From Sneathiella sp. (GTDB taxonomy: Bacteria > Pseudomonadota > Alphaproteobacteria > Sneathiellales > Sneathiellaceae): a stretch of 5,144 nt of DNA. Of the stretch, positions 1-5,144 are shown in pieces (positions within the stretch are counted from its first letter, which is position 1; each line of letters opens with the position of its first letter). The stretch spans positions 1 to 5,144 of the forward strand of contig JAESPT010000378.1 of assembly GCA_016765515.1 (NCBI GenBank). The letters run 5' to 3'. A model generated the notes under the pieces. That model had not been told where the DNA came from. It saw nothing but the letters and a program-made list of their open reading frames with translations, and made no database searches. Both the position numbers and the translations under genes were made by a program.

Positions 1-237
1 CGCATCATTCTCAATGACTTCGACAATCTCCAAAACGCGGATCAATCGAATTTCGCCCGTGTCGCGATCAATTCTGGCTCGGATATCGTTTTCGTGTCCA
101 TATTTTGCACGGGCAGCTTTTTGGATTGCCTCTTCCATTGCTTCGAGAACGATGTCCCGGTCTATGACTTTCTCTCTGGCAACCGCATCAGCGACCTGTA
201 ACAATTCCAGACGATTTAAACTAGCAGCCGATTCCAT
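1..237 (-). CDS. nusA: Transcription termination/antitermination factor NusA, N-terminal part (cut by window edge)
   Basis: The first 79 residues are visible; the rest runs off the low end of the window. NusA binds RNA polymerase and modulates pausing, intrinsic termination and antitermination. The visible part is the N-terminal polymerase-binding domain. It holds the well-conserved stretch NRLELLQVADAVAREK (residues 8-23), then IDRDIVLEAMEEAIQKAA (25-42), then the start of the beta segment (RIDRDTGEIRLIR, 55-67). The ATG at 235-237 fits the usual NusA N-terminus. A modest GGACGGA at 248-254 lies 10 bases upstream. The gene starts 28 bases after rimP, in the usual rimP-nusA pairing, so the two are probably cotranscribed. 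The S1, KH and C-terminal domains cannot be seen. Confidence 0.95.
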   Translation of the reverse strand, partial: MESAASLNRLELLQVADAVAREKVIDRDIVLEAMEEAIQKAARAKYGHENDIRARIDRDTGEIRLIRVLEIVEVIENDA

Positions 238-265
238 GACTTAAATATCCGTCCAATAATCTCGA

Positions 266-757
266 TTAGGACTTGTTGCCGCGCTCATTTGCGGCAATCA
301 ACTCATCTGTTAAAACCAATTTTGCTTTTCGTATATCTGCGAAAGGCAATTTGAACTCTTCATTACTGTCAGCAAGGAGGCTAATGTTGCCCTCTTTAAT
401 TCCCAGCAATTTACCTCTATACCTGCGTTGCCCGTCGACGGCTTCACCCAGTTCAATTTTTACTTCAAAACCGGTCCAGCGGTCAAAATCCTTTTCCCGC
501 GTCAAAGGGCGGTCGATGCCCGGAGACGAGACTTCCAATTCGTATGCTTCAACAATTGGATCTTCTACATCCATTAAGGCTGAAACAGTGCGACTGATCT
601 CCTGACAGCCTTCAATCGTCATAGTACCATCTTCTCGTTCTGCCATAATTTGCAGAACTTGACGGTCCCCTCCGGTGAAGGAAACGCGCACAATTTCATA
701 ACCCATGCTTTCAATCGAGGGTGTAATCAGCGCAGTTATTTTCTCAGTCGGGTCCAA
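266..757 (-). CDS. rimP: Ribosome maturation factor RimP
   Basis: A 163-residue protein of normal family length. RimP binds the 30S precursor in the cytoplasm and helps assemble the S12 region of the small subunit. The N-terminal alpha/beta domain covers about residues 1-88 and includes the family hallmark YELEVSSPGIDRPLT (72-86). The C-terminal SH3-like barrel covers about 92-150 and includes RYRGKLLGI (112-120) and FADIRKAKLVL (139-149). The start codon is TTG (755-757). An in-frame TGA lies only five codons upstream, so no earlier start exists, and GAAAGAG sits 7 bases before the TTG. The next in-frame ATG, at residue 18, would remove conserved N-terminal sequence. The gene is followed by nusA, as in most bacteria. 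Confidence 0.95.
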   Translation of the reverse strand: MDPTEKITALITPSIESMGYEIVRVSFTGGDRQVLQIMAEREDGTMTIEGCQEISRTVSALMDVEDPIVEAYELEVSSPGIDRPLTREKDFDRWTGFEVKIELGEAVDGQRRYRGKLLGIKEGNISLLADSNEEFKLPFADIRKAKLVLTDELIAANERGNKS

Positions 758-764
758 TGAACAA

Positions 765-771
765 CTCTTTC
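765..771 (-). promoter_or_regulatory. Ribosome binding site of rimP, deciding a TTG start
   Basis: GAAAGAG lies 7 bases upstream of the TTG at 755-757. With an in-frame stop just before it, this site supports TTG as the real start of rimP. Confidence 0.6.
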
Positions 772-800
772 AAAACGGCAAATACAATCTAGTAAGGCCC

Positions 801-834
801 ATAAACAAAAACAGTGGGCCAGTGGCCCACTGTT
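801..834 (-). terminator. Intrinsic (Rho-independent) terminator between trmB and rimP
   Basis: Read on the minus strand, bases 834-824 and 820-810 form a perfect 11-bp stem (AACAGTGGGCC paired with GGCCCACTGTT) with a 3-base loop. The end of the stem and the bases after it form a T-rich tract, TTTTTGTTTA (811-802). The other strand has no T tract after the hairpin, so the terminator works in the direction of the genes. It ends metK-trmB transcripts. Because it lies before rimP, it may also act as an attenuator for the rimP-nusA operon, as described for the overlapping hairpin. Confidence 0.85.
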
Positions 835-865
835 CCGGAGCTCATCCAGACGGTGAGCGAACAGT
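829..865 (-). promoter_or_regulatory. Possible anti-terminator hairpin upstream of rimP-nusA
   Basis: On the minus strand, ACTGTTC (865-859) is the exact complement of GAACAGT (835-829). Directly inside it, GCTCA (858-854) pairs with TGAGC (844-840), closing a 9-base loop with a 4-base bulge (839-836). The total is 12 Watson-Crick pairs. Bases 829-834 are also the first six bases of the terminator stem, so the two hairpins exclude each other. The pairing is seen directly; a regulatory role is inferred. Confidence 0.5.
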
Positions 866-879
866 ATCTTATTGCCTGC

Positions 880-907
880 ATAATAGCCCAGCTGCCAACA
901 AAGCCAA
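880..907 (-). promoter_or_regulatory. Candidate promoter for the rimP-nusA leader
   Basis: TTGGCT (907-902) and TATTAT (885-880), separated by 16 bases, resemble -35 and -10 boxes (4/6 and 5/6 matches to the sigma-70 consensus). Transcription would start near 873, just before the anti-terminator-like hairpin, and would pass through the terminator before reaching rimP. The match was made by eye and is not strong. A promoter downstream of the terminator is not excluded, though I see none as good there. Confidence 0.35.
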
Positions 908-928
908 GTATTTTCTTGGGTTCTGTTC

Positions 929-1633
929 CTATGAATGTCGGGGTAGGCGTCTGAAAGTAAAATATACAGACTTGCGTCCTTCTTTCAGTGCCTTCGCTTC
1001 ATATCGTGTTTGCGGCCAGTCTTCGCTTCGAAAACGCCATTCGCCGGGACTTTCTGCTTCCCATCGGAAATCATCTGACCGCAGCATATGCCATAATATC
1101 CAGGCACCATAATCCACATGATCTGTCGCAATTCTTAACTCTGCATTATCAACAAGAATGCGAGCAAGCGCGGCAATATTCTGTTCCGTGACGAATCGCC
1201 GTTTGTGATGGGACGATTTTGGCCACGGATCAGCGAAAAGAAGAAACCCTTTGTGAAGAGATTCATCCGGGAGATGGTCCATGAGTAATTCAGCGGCTTC
1301 ATTATGCAAGCGCACATTTGTTGCGCCAATAGTTTTGAGCTTTCCAATCAGGATTGCGACACCATTGATAAAAGGCTCGCATCCAAGAATGCCAACATTT
1401 GGGTTATGGTGGGCTTGCCAAGCCAAGTGCTCCCCAGCCCCGAAACCGATCTCAAGCCAATATTCCTGGGCTTTACCATTAAACAAAGTATTGAGATCAA
1501 GAAGGGTTTCTTCAAGGGGGACACGAATCTGAGGGAAAATTTCCTCTATCGCCTGCCGTTGATTTTTACGAAGCGCTTTCCCTCGCCGCCGACCAAATAG
1601 AACGTGTCTGCGAGGGGCTGCCTGCTCAATCAT
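929..1633 (-). CDS. trmB: tRNA (guanine-N7-)-methyltransferase TrmB
   Basis: A 234-residue SAM-dependent enzyme that makes 7-methylguanosine at position 46 in the variable loop of tRNAs. A basic N-terminal segment (FGRRRGKALRKNQ, 13-25) precedes a Rossmann-fold methylase. Motif I is LEIGFGAGEH (60-69) and the acidic ribose-binding position is in GCEPF (84-88). The family signature is DPWPK (135-139) with HHKRR (142-146). ATDHVDY follows at 169-175. The C-terminal TRYEAKA...G (209-219) contains the family's Thr and Glu residues. The ATG is 9 bases after the metK stop and has no good Shine-Dalgarno sequence (the bases just before it are CCTCCT), so translational coupling to metK is likely. Positions 140-141 are Ser-Ser where many relatives have a basic residue. 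An intrinsic terminator follows the gene. Confidence 0.95.
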   Translation of the reverse strand: MIEQAAPRRHVLFGRRRGKALRKNQRQAIEEIFPQIRVPLEETLLDLNTLFNGKAQEYWLEIGFGAGEHLAWQAHHNPNVGILGCEPFINGVAILIGKLKTIGATNVRLHNEAAELLMDHLPDESLHKGFLLFADPWPKSSHHKRRFVTEQNIAALARILVDNAELRIATDHVDYGAWILWHMLRSDDFRWEAESPGEWRFRSEDWPQTRYEAKALKEGRKSVYFTFRRLPRHS

Positions 1634-1642
1634 AGGAGGATG

Positions 1643-2812
1643 TTACCTGAATGCCGATTGTAGAGTTTCGACCATATCCAGTTTCTCCCATGAGAAACCA
1701 CCCTCCGCATCCGGTGCCCTGCCAAAGTGACCATAGGCTGCAGTACGGGCATATATGGGTTTGTTCAGATTGAGATGTTCGCGAATTCCCCGGGGGCTTA
1801 AATCCATACTTTCCATAAGAACTTTGGCCAGTTGATTTTCATCCACCTTGCCTGAGTCATACAGATTTACATAAAGAGAAAGTGGTTTGGACACACCAAT
1901 AGCGTAGGAAACCTGAATGCAGCATTTGTCGGCGAGACCTGCAGCAACAACATTCTTTGCCAGATATCGTGAGGCATAAGCAGCAGAACGATCAACCTTG
2001 GTTGGGTCTTTGCCAGAGAAAGCGCCGCCGCCATGAGGGGCTGCGCCGCCATAGGTATCAACAATGATTTTACGGCCGGTGAGGCCTGCATCTCCATCGG
2101 GTCCGCCAATGACAAATTTACCTGTTGGGTTTACGTAGAACTCTTCTTCCGGGCACATCCATCCGTCTGGAAGGATATTGGTCACATATTTTCTAACCAA
2201 TTCCCGTACTTCATCGGTTTCGACACCGTCTATATGCTGCGTGGAAACAACGATAGAAGCCGCCCGAACAGGTTTGTCATTTTCATAGACCAGAGTTACC
2301 TGACTTTTTGAATCGGGGCCCAATATAGTCTCCTGACCGGAATGCCTTACTGCGGCAAGTTCCTTTAGGATTTTGTGTGAGTAATAAATTGGCGCAGGCA
2401 TATAGACATCGGTTTCGTTTACGGCATATCCGAACATGATGCCCTGGTCGCCGGCACCTTCATCCTTGTTGCCTTTGGCGTCGACACCTTGCGCAATATC
2501 AGCGGATTGTTCATGCAGATAAATATCAACCGCTGAATTTTTCCAATGAAAACCGTCTTGCTCGTATCCAATATCCTTAACGGCCTCTCTTGTGGCCTCC
2601 TCAATCATACCTCTGGAAATACTACTCGGTCCGCGAACTTCACCGGCAAGTACGATCCGGTTTGTTGTCGTTAAAGTTTCGCAGGCAACACGTGAATAAG
2701 GATCATGAGACAAATACAGATCAACGATTGTATCGGAAATGCGGTCACAGACCTTGTCCGGGTGACCTTCTGAAACAGATTCACTTGTAAAGAGGAAATT
2801 TTTGTTCGGCAC
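1643..2812 (-). CDS. metK: S-adenosylmethionine synthetase (methionine adenosyltransferase)
   Basis: A full-length 389-residue MetK, which makes S-adenosylmethionine from ATP and methionine in the cytoplasm as a tetramer. The N-terminal [11 protein letters not shown] (10-20) carries the ATP-contacting His17 and Asp19. The first family signature, [12 protein letters not shown], is at 119-130. The central segment [20 protein letters not shown] (237-256) carries Arg247/Lys248. The glycine-rich [16 protein letters not shown] (261-276) is the second signature, with Lys268. No key residue is missing. The start is GTG (2810-2812): an in-frame TAA lies a few codons upstream, and GAGG sits 7 bases before it. 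The downstream neighbour trmB is a SAM-using enzyme and is probably cotranscribed. A candidate promoter and a short structured leader precede the gene. Confidence 0.98.
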   Translation of the reverse strand: MPNKNFLFTSESVSEGHPDKVCDRISDTIVDLYLSHDPYSRVACETLTTTNRIVLAGEVRGPSSISRGMIEEATREAVKDIGYEQDGFHWKNSAVDIYLHEQSADIAQGVDAKGNKDEGAGDQGIMFGYAVNETDVYMPAPIYYSHKILKELAAVRHSGQETILGPDSKSQVTLVYENDKPVRAASIVVSTQHIDGVETDEVRELVRKYVTNILPDGWMCPEEEFYVNPTGKFVIGGPDGDAGLTGRKIIVDTYGGAAPHGGGAFSGKDPTKVDRSAAYASRYLAKNVVAAGLADKCCIQVSYAIGVSKPLSLYVNLYDSGKVDENQLAKVLMESMDLSPRGIREHLNLNKPIYARTAAYGHFGRAPDAEGGFSWEKLDMVETLQSAFR

Positions 2813-2880
2813 TGTTGAACCTCGGCTTTCTTATCAGGGATTGCTGCCAACCCAAAGGTTACGCAAATTGAAATATATCG
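2813..2880 (-). promoter_or_regulatory. metK leader with two competing pairings around the Shine-Dalgarno sequence
   Basis: On the minus strand, AACCT (2860-2856) can pair with AGGTT (2822-2818), which covers the ribosome binding site. The adjoining TGGC (2849-2846) pairs with GCCG (2826-2823). Alternatively, AACC (2860-2857) forms a local hairpin with GGTT (2852-2849) around a TTTG loop, which would free the site. Control of metK by SAM-sensing leaders is known in Alphaproteobacteria (SAM-II, SAM/SAH). I could not fit this leader to those consensus structures, apart from a loose likeness of the TGATAA segment before the binding site to the SAM-II 3' part. The pairings are short, and the function is inferred. 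Confidence 0.3.
2820..2823 (-). promoter_or_regulatory. Ribosome binding site of metK, deciding a GTG start
   Basis: GAGG is 7 bases upstream of the GTG at 2810-2812 and supports that start. The overlapping AGGTT (2822-2818) is complementary to an AACCT earlier in the leader, so access to this site may vary. Confidence 0.6.
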
Positions 2881-2886
2881 CCCGGC

Positions 2887-2914
2887 AATGTACTGGCTCA
2901 TACATGACAGTCAA
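2887..2914 (-). promoter_or_regulatory. Candidate metK promoter
   Basis: TTGACT (2914-2909), a 5/6 match to the -35 consensus, is followed after 16 bases by TACATT (2892-2887), a 4/6 match to the -10. Transcription would start near 2880, leaving a leader of about 68 bases. The site lies between the regulator's stop codon and metK, which suggests metK-trmB can be transcribed independently of the upstream genes. Confidence 0.4.
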
Positions 2915-2949
2915 GCCCTGTTTATACGCGGGAGCAAGATCCGGTATAA

Positions 2950-3354
2950 TTAGCCCAGTTCCAGGTCTTGCCCGCCAACTGCTTTGACCAAATCGAAAAT
3001 TCGTTTCCGAATATCTTCATCCGGTATTTTATAATAGGCGCGCACCAACTCCAGGGTTTCTCGTTTTGAAAGATGCTGATGCTCAAAAGGCTCAGGATCA
3101 TCTGCCAGTCCTGAAAGTGCAGGTTTTAACTGGTTGGGCATATCATCAAAAAAGAAAGAGGGAGGAACATCCAGAATTTGACTGATTTGAAACAACCTGC
3201 TGGCTCCAACCCGATTAGCCCCTTTTTCATATTTCTGAATTTGTTGAAAAGTAAGACCCAGCTCCCGGCCAAGCTTTTCCTGGCTAATACCAAGAAGCGT
3301 TCGGCGCAGCCTCACACGATTTCCAACATGAACGTCCACTGGATGTTGTGGCAT
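2950..3354 (-). CDS. XRE-family helix-turn-helix regulator, PraR/PhrR-like
   Basis: A 134-residue DNA-binding protein. The Cro/C1-type HTH spans about residues 10-67 (VGNRVRLRRTLLGISQEKLG, then LTFQQIQKYEKGANRVGASRL with the recognition helix near 34-45). The SFFFDD that follows (66-71) and the C-terminal helical segment (LVRAYYKI..EDIRKRIFDLVKAV, 103-126) are typical of the alphaproteobacterial group that includes rhizobial PraR and PhrR. In rhizobia those regulators are linked to quorum-sensing, surface and acid-stress genes; the target here is unknown. The position between lnt and metK matches that group. I chose the ATG at 3352-3354 because a run of eight G lies 7 bases upstream and relatives begin close to this point. 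An in-frame ATG at 3385-3387 would add 11 residues (MNSHRKGGGIY), but it has no Shine-Dalgarno sequence. Confidence 0.88.
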   Translation of the reverse strand: MPQHPVDVHVGNRVRLRRTLLGISQEKLGRELGLTFQQIQKYEKGANRVGASRLFQISQILDVPPSFFFDDMPNQLKPALSGLADDPEPFEHQHLSKRETLELVRAYYKIPDEDIRKRIFDLVKAVGGQDLELG

Positions 3355-3361
3355 GTATATA

Positions 3362-3369
3362 CCCCCCCC
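3362..3369 (-). promoter_or_regulatory. Unusual poly-G Shine-Dalgarno sequence of the XRE regulator
   Basis: Eight G in a row, preceded by AAAA, stand 7 bases before the ATG at 3352-3354. The spacing suits a ribosome binding site, and it decides the start in favour of the shorter protein. A homopolymer of this length is prone to slippage or sequencing error. Confidence 0.6.
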
Positions 3370-3516
3370 TTTTCGATGGGAATTCATACTATGGTTGATT
3401 TAAAATTTGATTAACAACCCTTGTGGGCAAATTGATTTCATTTTAGTCATACAGTAAAAATTTTGCGACACGCCCCCGACACAAGATCACAAAGCGGCGA
3501 AGAGTGTACAGAAGCT

Positions 3517-3546
3517 ATTATAGGATTGGAAGAGTAGGAAATGCAA
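3517..3546 (-). promoter_or_regulatory. Candidate promoter of the XRE regulator
   Basis: A perfect TATAAT (3522-3517) is preceded after 18 bases by TTGCAT (3546-3541), a weak -35. Transcription would start near 3510, giving a leader of about 155 bases that contains the repeats listed among the findings. No terminator is visible after lnt, so read-through from lnt is also possible. Confidence 0.4.
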
Positions 3547-3559
3547 TCAATGGTATAGA

Positions 3560-5119
3560 TTATTGCGATTTAATTCGTTTTCCGATCAAACCAGAAACTA
3601 TTATTAAAAGGACTAGAAAAACCGGTATCAGTTCGCCGTGCTTTTTATAGAGCGTTCCCCCGTCAAGAGCTTGAGGAATTGAGCTGTCAATAATTCCTGA
3701 TTCATCAAGTGGTATCATTTGAAGAAGGCGTCCATAACCGTCAAATATTGCAGAGACCCCACTATTTGCGGCTCGGACAACAGACATGCCTTGTTCTACC
3801 GCCCGTGTTTTTGCAATGACAAGATGCTGGTAGGGACCCGACGTTTTGCCAAACCAGGCGTCATTCGTGACATTCAGGATCCAGTTGAAGGATGTGTCGC
3901 TTTGCATCTCCCAGGGAAACGCCACTTCATAGCAAATCAAGATTCGAGCCGAGCCAAGACCCGGAATGTCCAGGGTTTTGGGAGAGGTCTCAGAGGGAAG
4001 AGAGAAGTCAGACATCTTGTCCAATGCGGGGATCAGAGACGTTAGACCTATGGCCTTGGTAAAATTTCTGAGAGGCATATATTCCCCGTAGGGAACAAGG
4101 TGGCGTTTATCATAGATCCCGTTAATATTACCCGCTTGATCCAATATTTGAACACTGTTCCAGTACTGTTTTGAGTGTGCGTTTTTTCGAGGGGCGCCCG
4201 TAATCAAGCGTCCATTCTCCGGTACAATGCGTTGCAGGTAGAAGATTAAGTTTTCATCTGTGGTCAGGAAATACGGGACAGCCGTTTCAGGCCAAATAAG
4301 GTATTTGGGCTTTATACCAGTCTCTTGCTTGCTAAGTTCCACGAGTTTTTTGACATGGCCCAATTTTTTATCGGCTTTCCATTTTTCGGCCTGCTGGATA
4401 TTGGGTTGGACAATACGGATTTGACTGTCGGCAAACATCTCCAGGGGCGTGTTTGGTATTCTAGCGTAGCCAACGGCAATCAAGACGGCGAGAAACAGGC
4501 AATCAAGCAAGATAAGCGTGTTCTTCTTTGACGTTGAAAGGGATTTATCTGTAAGCAGGGCTGGGATGCTACTGATCAATACCGTCACTAATGTCAGCCC
4601 ATAGATGCCGATGTAGGAAACCCACTGAAGCATTGGCAGTACATTGCCCCAACTATATCCGGCAAGATTCCATGGGAATCCAGTGAACACAAGGCCTCGT
4701 GCATATTCGAACAAAACCCAAAATCCTGAAAATGCCAAGATGCGATAAAGGCTACGAACGTTAACCAGATAGGTCGCAAGTGTCGCCAGTCCGCTAAAAA
4801 TCGCAAGAAAGGCCGGAAGTCCCAAGGTTGGTAGAGGTATCAGGGCCGCATGGGCATTCGCGTCAATGGTAAAGGCGATTCCAATCCAGTAGAGCCCGGC
4901 AATAAACTGGCCCCAGCCAAACCACCAACCGACAAAGAAGGCCTGGGATTTAGTTTTCGCTGTCCCGAAAAGAATCAAGAGCCCTGAAAAACAGACGGGC
5001 AAAAAAAACACCAAGTGAAGGGGGGCAAAGGTTGTCGCTAAAAGCAGGCCGAGAAAGAAAGAAAGCGCTGCCACTTTCCAGAAACGGAGCTGTGATAACG
5101 AGTCTGTTAATTCCTTCAT
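3560..5119 (-). CDS. lnt: Apolipoprotein N-acyltransferase
   Basis: A 519-residue inner-membrane enzyme of usual length. It adds the third acyl chain to the N-terminal cysteine of apolipoproteins, the last step of lipoprotein maturation before sorting. The N-terminal half has several hydrophobic membrane segments (about 16-52, 58-82, 98-118, 126-142, 163-188, 201-219). A periplasmic nitrilase-fold domain spans about 233-490, and a last membrane segment about 497-514. The catalytic triad is visible: Glu278 in IWPETAVP, Lys338 in YDKRHLVPYGEY and Cys396 in ILICYEVAFP. NVTNDAWFG (416-424) and AVEQGMSVVRAANSG (440-454) are also conserved. The ATG overlaps the stop of the upstream corC-like gene in ATGA, and no strong Shine-Dalgarno sequence is seen, so translational coupling is likely. 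Confidence 0.97.
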   Translation of the reverse strand: MKELTDSLSQLRFWKVAALSFFLGLLLATTFAPLHLVFFLPVCFSGLLILFGTAKTKSQAFFVGWWFGWGQFIAGLYWIGIAFTIDANAHAALIPLPTLGLPAFLAIFSGLATLATYLVNVRSLYRILAFSGFWVLFEYARGLVFTGFPWNLAGYSWGNVLPMLQWVSYIGIYGLTLVTVLISSIPALLTDKSLSTSKKNTLILLDCLFLAVLIAVGYARIPNTPLEMFADSQIRIVQPNIQQAEKWKADKKLGHVKKLVELSKQETGIKPKYLIWPETAVPYFLTTDENLIFYLQRIVPENGRLITGAPRKNAHSKQYWNSVQILDQAGNINGIYDKRHLVPYGEYMPLRNFTKAIGLTSLIPALDKMSDFSLPSETSPKTLDIPGLGSARILICYEVAFPWEMQSDTSFNWILNVTNDAWFGKTSGPYQHLVIAKTRAVEQGMSVVRAANSGVSAIFDGYGRLLQMIPLDESGIIDSSIPQALDGGTLYKKHGELIPVFLVLLIIVSGLIGKRIKSQ

Positions 5120-5144
5120 TCAGCGTCTGCCAGGGTATCAGGTC
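5116..5144 (-). CDS. C-terminal end of an upstream gene, probably CorC/YbeX-like (cut by window edge)
   Basis: One frame stays open into the lnt start: residues PDTLADAE, then TGA at 5116-5118, which overlaps the lnt ATG by four bases (ATGA). Such overlap is usual for cotranscribed genes. In many Proteobacteria, and commonly in Alphaproteobacteria, the gene before lnt is corC/ybeX (a CBS-domain protein of the magnesium/cobalt efflux and hemolysin-C family), and an acidic tail like this fits. With only eight residues visible, the identity rests on gene order. Confidence 0.5.

Noticed and set aside
758..928. tRNA gene before rimP, as with metY in E. coli
   Set aside because: No cloverleaf or T-loop-like sequence on either strand; the gap is accounted for by the hairpins and promoter-like boxes.
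705..1112. Plus-strand open frame of 135 codons across the trmB-rimP gap
   Set aside because: It overlaps the coding ends of rimP and trmB antisense, crosses the terminator hairpin and has no recognisable protein features.
1281..1600. Two overlapping plus-strand frames opposite trmB
   Set aside because: They lie wholly antisense to a clearly conserved gene, and their products show no family features.
2671..2901. Minus-strand frame overlapping the start of metK
   Set aside because: It is in a different frame from metK over the conserved N-terminus and runs across the candidate promoter and leader; best explained as a shadow.
2813..2949. Known SAM riboswitch (SAM-I, SAM-II, SAM/SAH) before metK
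   Set aside because: I could not fit the required stems and conserved loops; only a loose likeness around TGATAA remains, so it is reported as an unassigned leader.
3466..3559. Intrinsic terminator after lnt
   Set aside because: No stable GC-rich hairpin followed by a T tract; the T-run at 3456-3460 has only a 3-bp GCG/CGC stem before it.
4594..4806. Minus-strand alternative frame inside lnt
   Set aside because: Lnt is intact with all catalytic residues, so this second frame is chance.
5001..5008. Run of eight A (T on the coding strand) in lnt, as a frameshift or phase-variation site
   Set aside because: The frame is intact across it and Phe-Phe-Leu in a membrane segment explains the T-rich codons; nothing else supports switching.
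1..5144. CRISPR arrays, insertion sequences, phage or defence genes
   Set aside because: No spaced repeats, terminal inverted repeats or related protein motifs seen; nearly all sequence is conserved housekeeping coding DNA.

Overview
The window reads almost entirely on the minus strand and carries a conserved housekeeping block: (corC end) - lnt - XRE-type regulator - metK - trmB - rimP - nusA (start). This order, with a PraR/PhrR-like HTH gene between lnt and metK and trmB directly after metK, is typical of Alphaproteobacteria. Base composition looks moderate (roughly half G+C or slightly less by eye). That is lower than in many rhizobia and suggests another alphaproteobacterial lineage; I do not name a genus.

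Layout in the direction of transcription, from high to low coordinates. The last codons of a gene resembling corC/ybeX overlap the lnt start by ATGA (5116-5144). lnt (3560-5119) encodes the apolipoprotein N-acyltransferase of the inner membrane. A 205-base gap (3355-3559) carries a possible promoter and repeats, followed by a small XRE regulator (2950-3354) whose start is set by a run of eight G as the Shine-Dalgarno sequence. A 137-base gap (2813-2949) carries a plausible promoter and a short leader for metK (1643-2812, GTG start). trmB follows after 9 bases (929-1633). A 171-base gap (758-928) holds a strong intrinsic terminator preceded by a competing hairpin and a possible promoter. Then come rimP (266-757, TTG start) and, 28 bases later, nusA (1-237, cut by the window edge).

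The genes fall into three likely transcription units: corC-lnt (possibly reading into the regulator), metK-trmB (SAM synthesis plus a SAM-dependent tRNA methylase), and rimP-nusA (ribosome maturation plus transcription elongation/termination, presumably continuing to infB).

No mobile element, CRISPR array, tRNA, rRNA or unknown gene system is visible. The observation most worth following is the rimP-nusA leader. A 12-bp anti-terminator-like hairpin and an 11-bp terminator hairpin share the same seven bases, so they cannot form together. This suggests the nusA operon is controlled by transcription attenuation. The metK leader shows a weaker analogous arrangement around its ribosome binding site.
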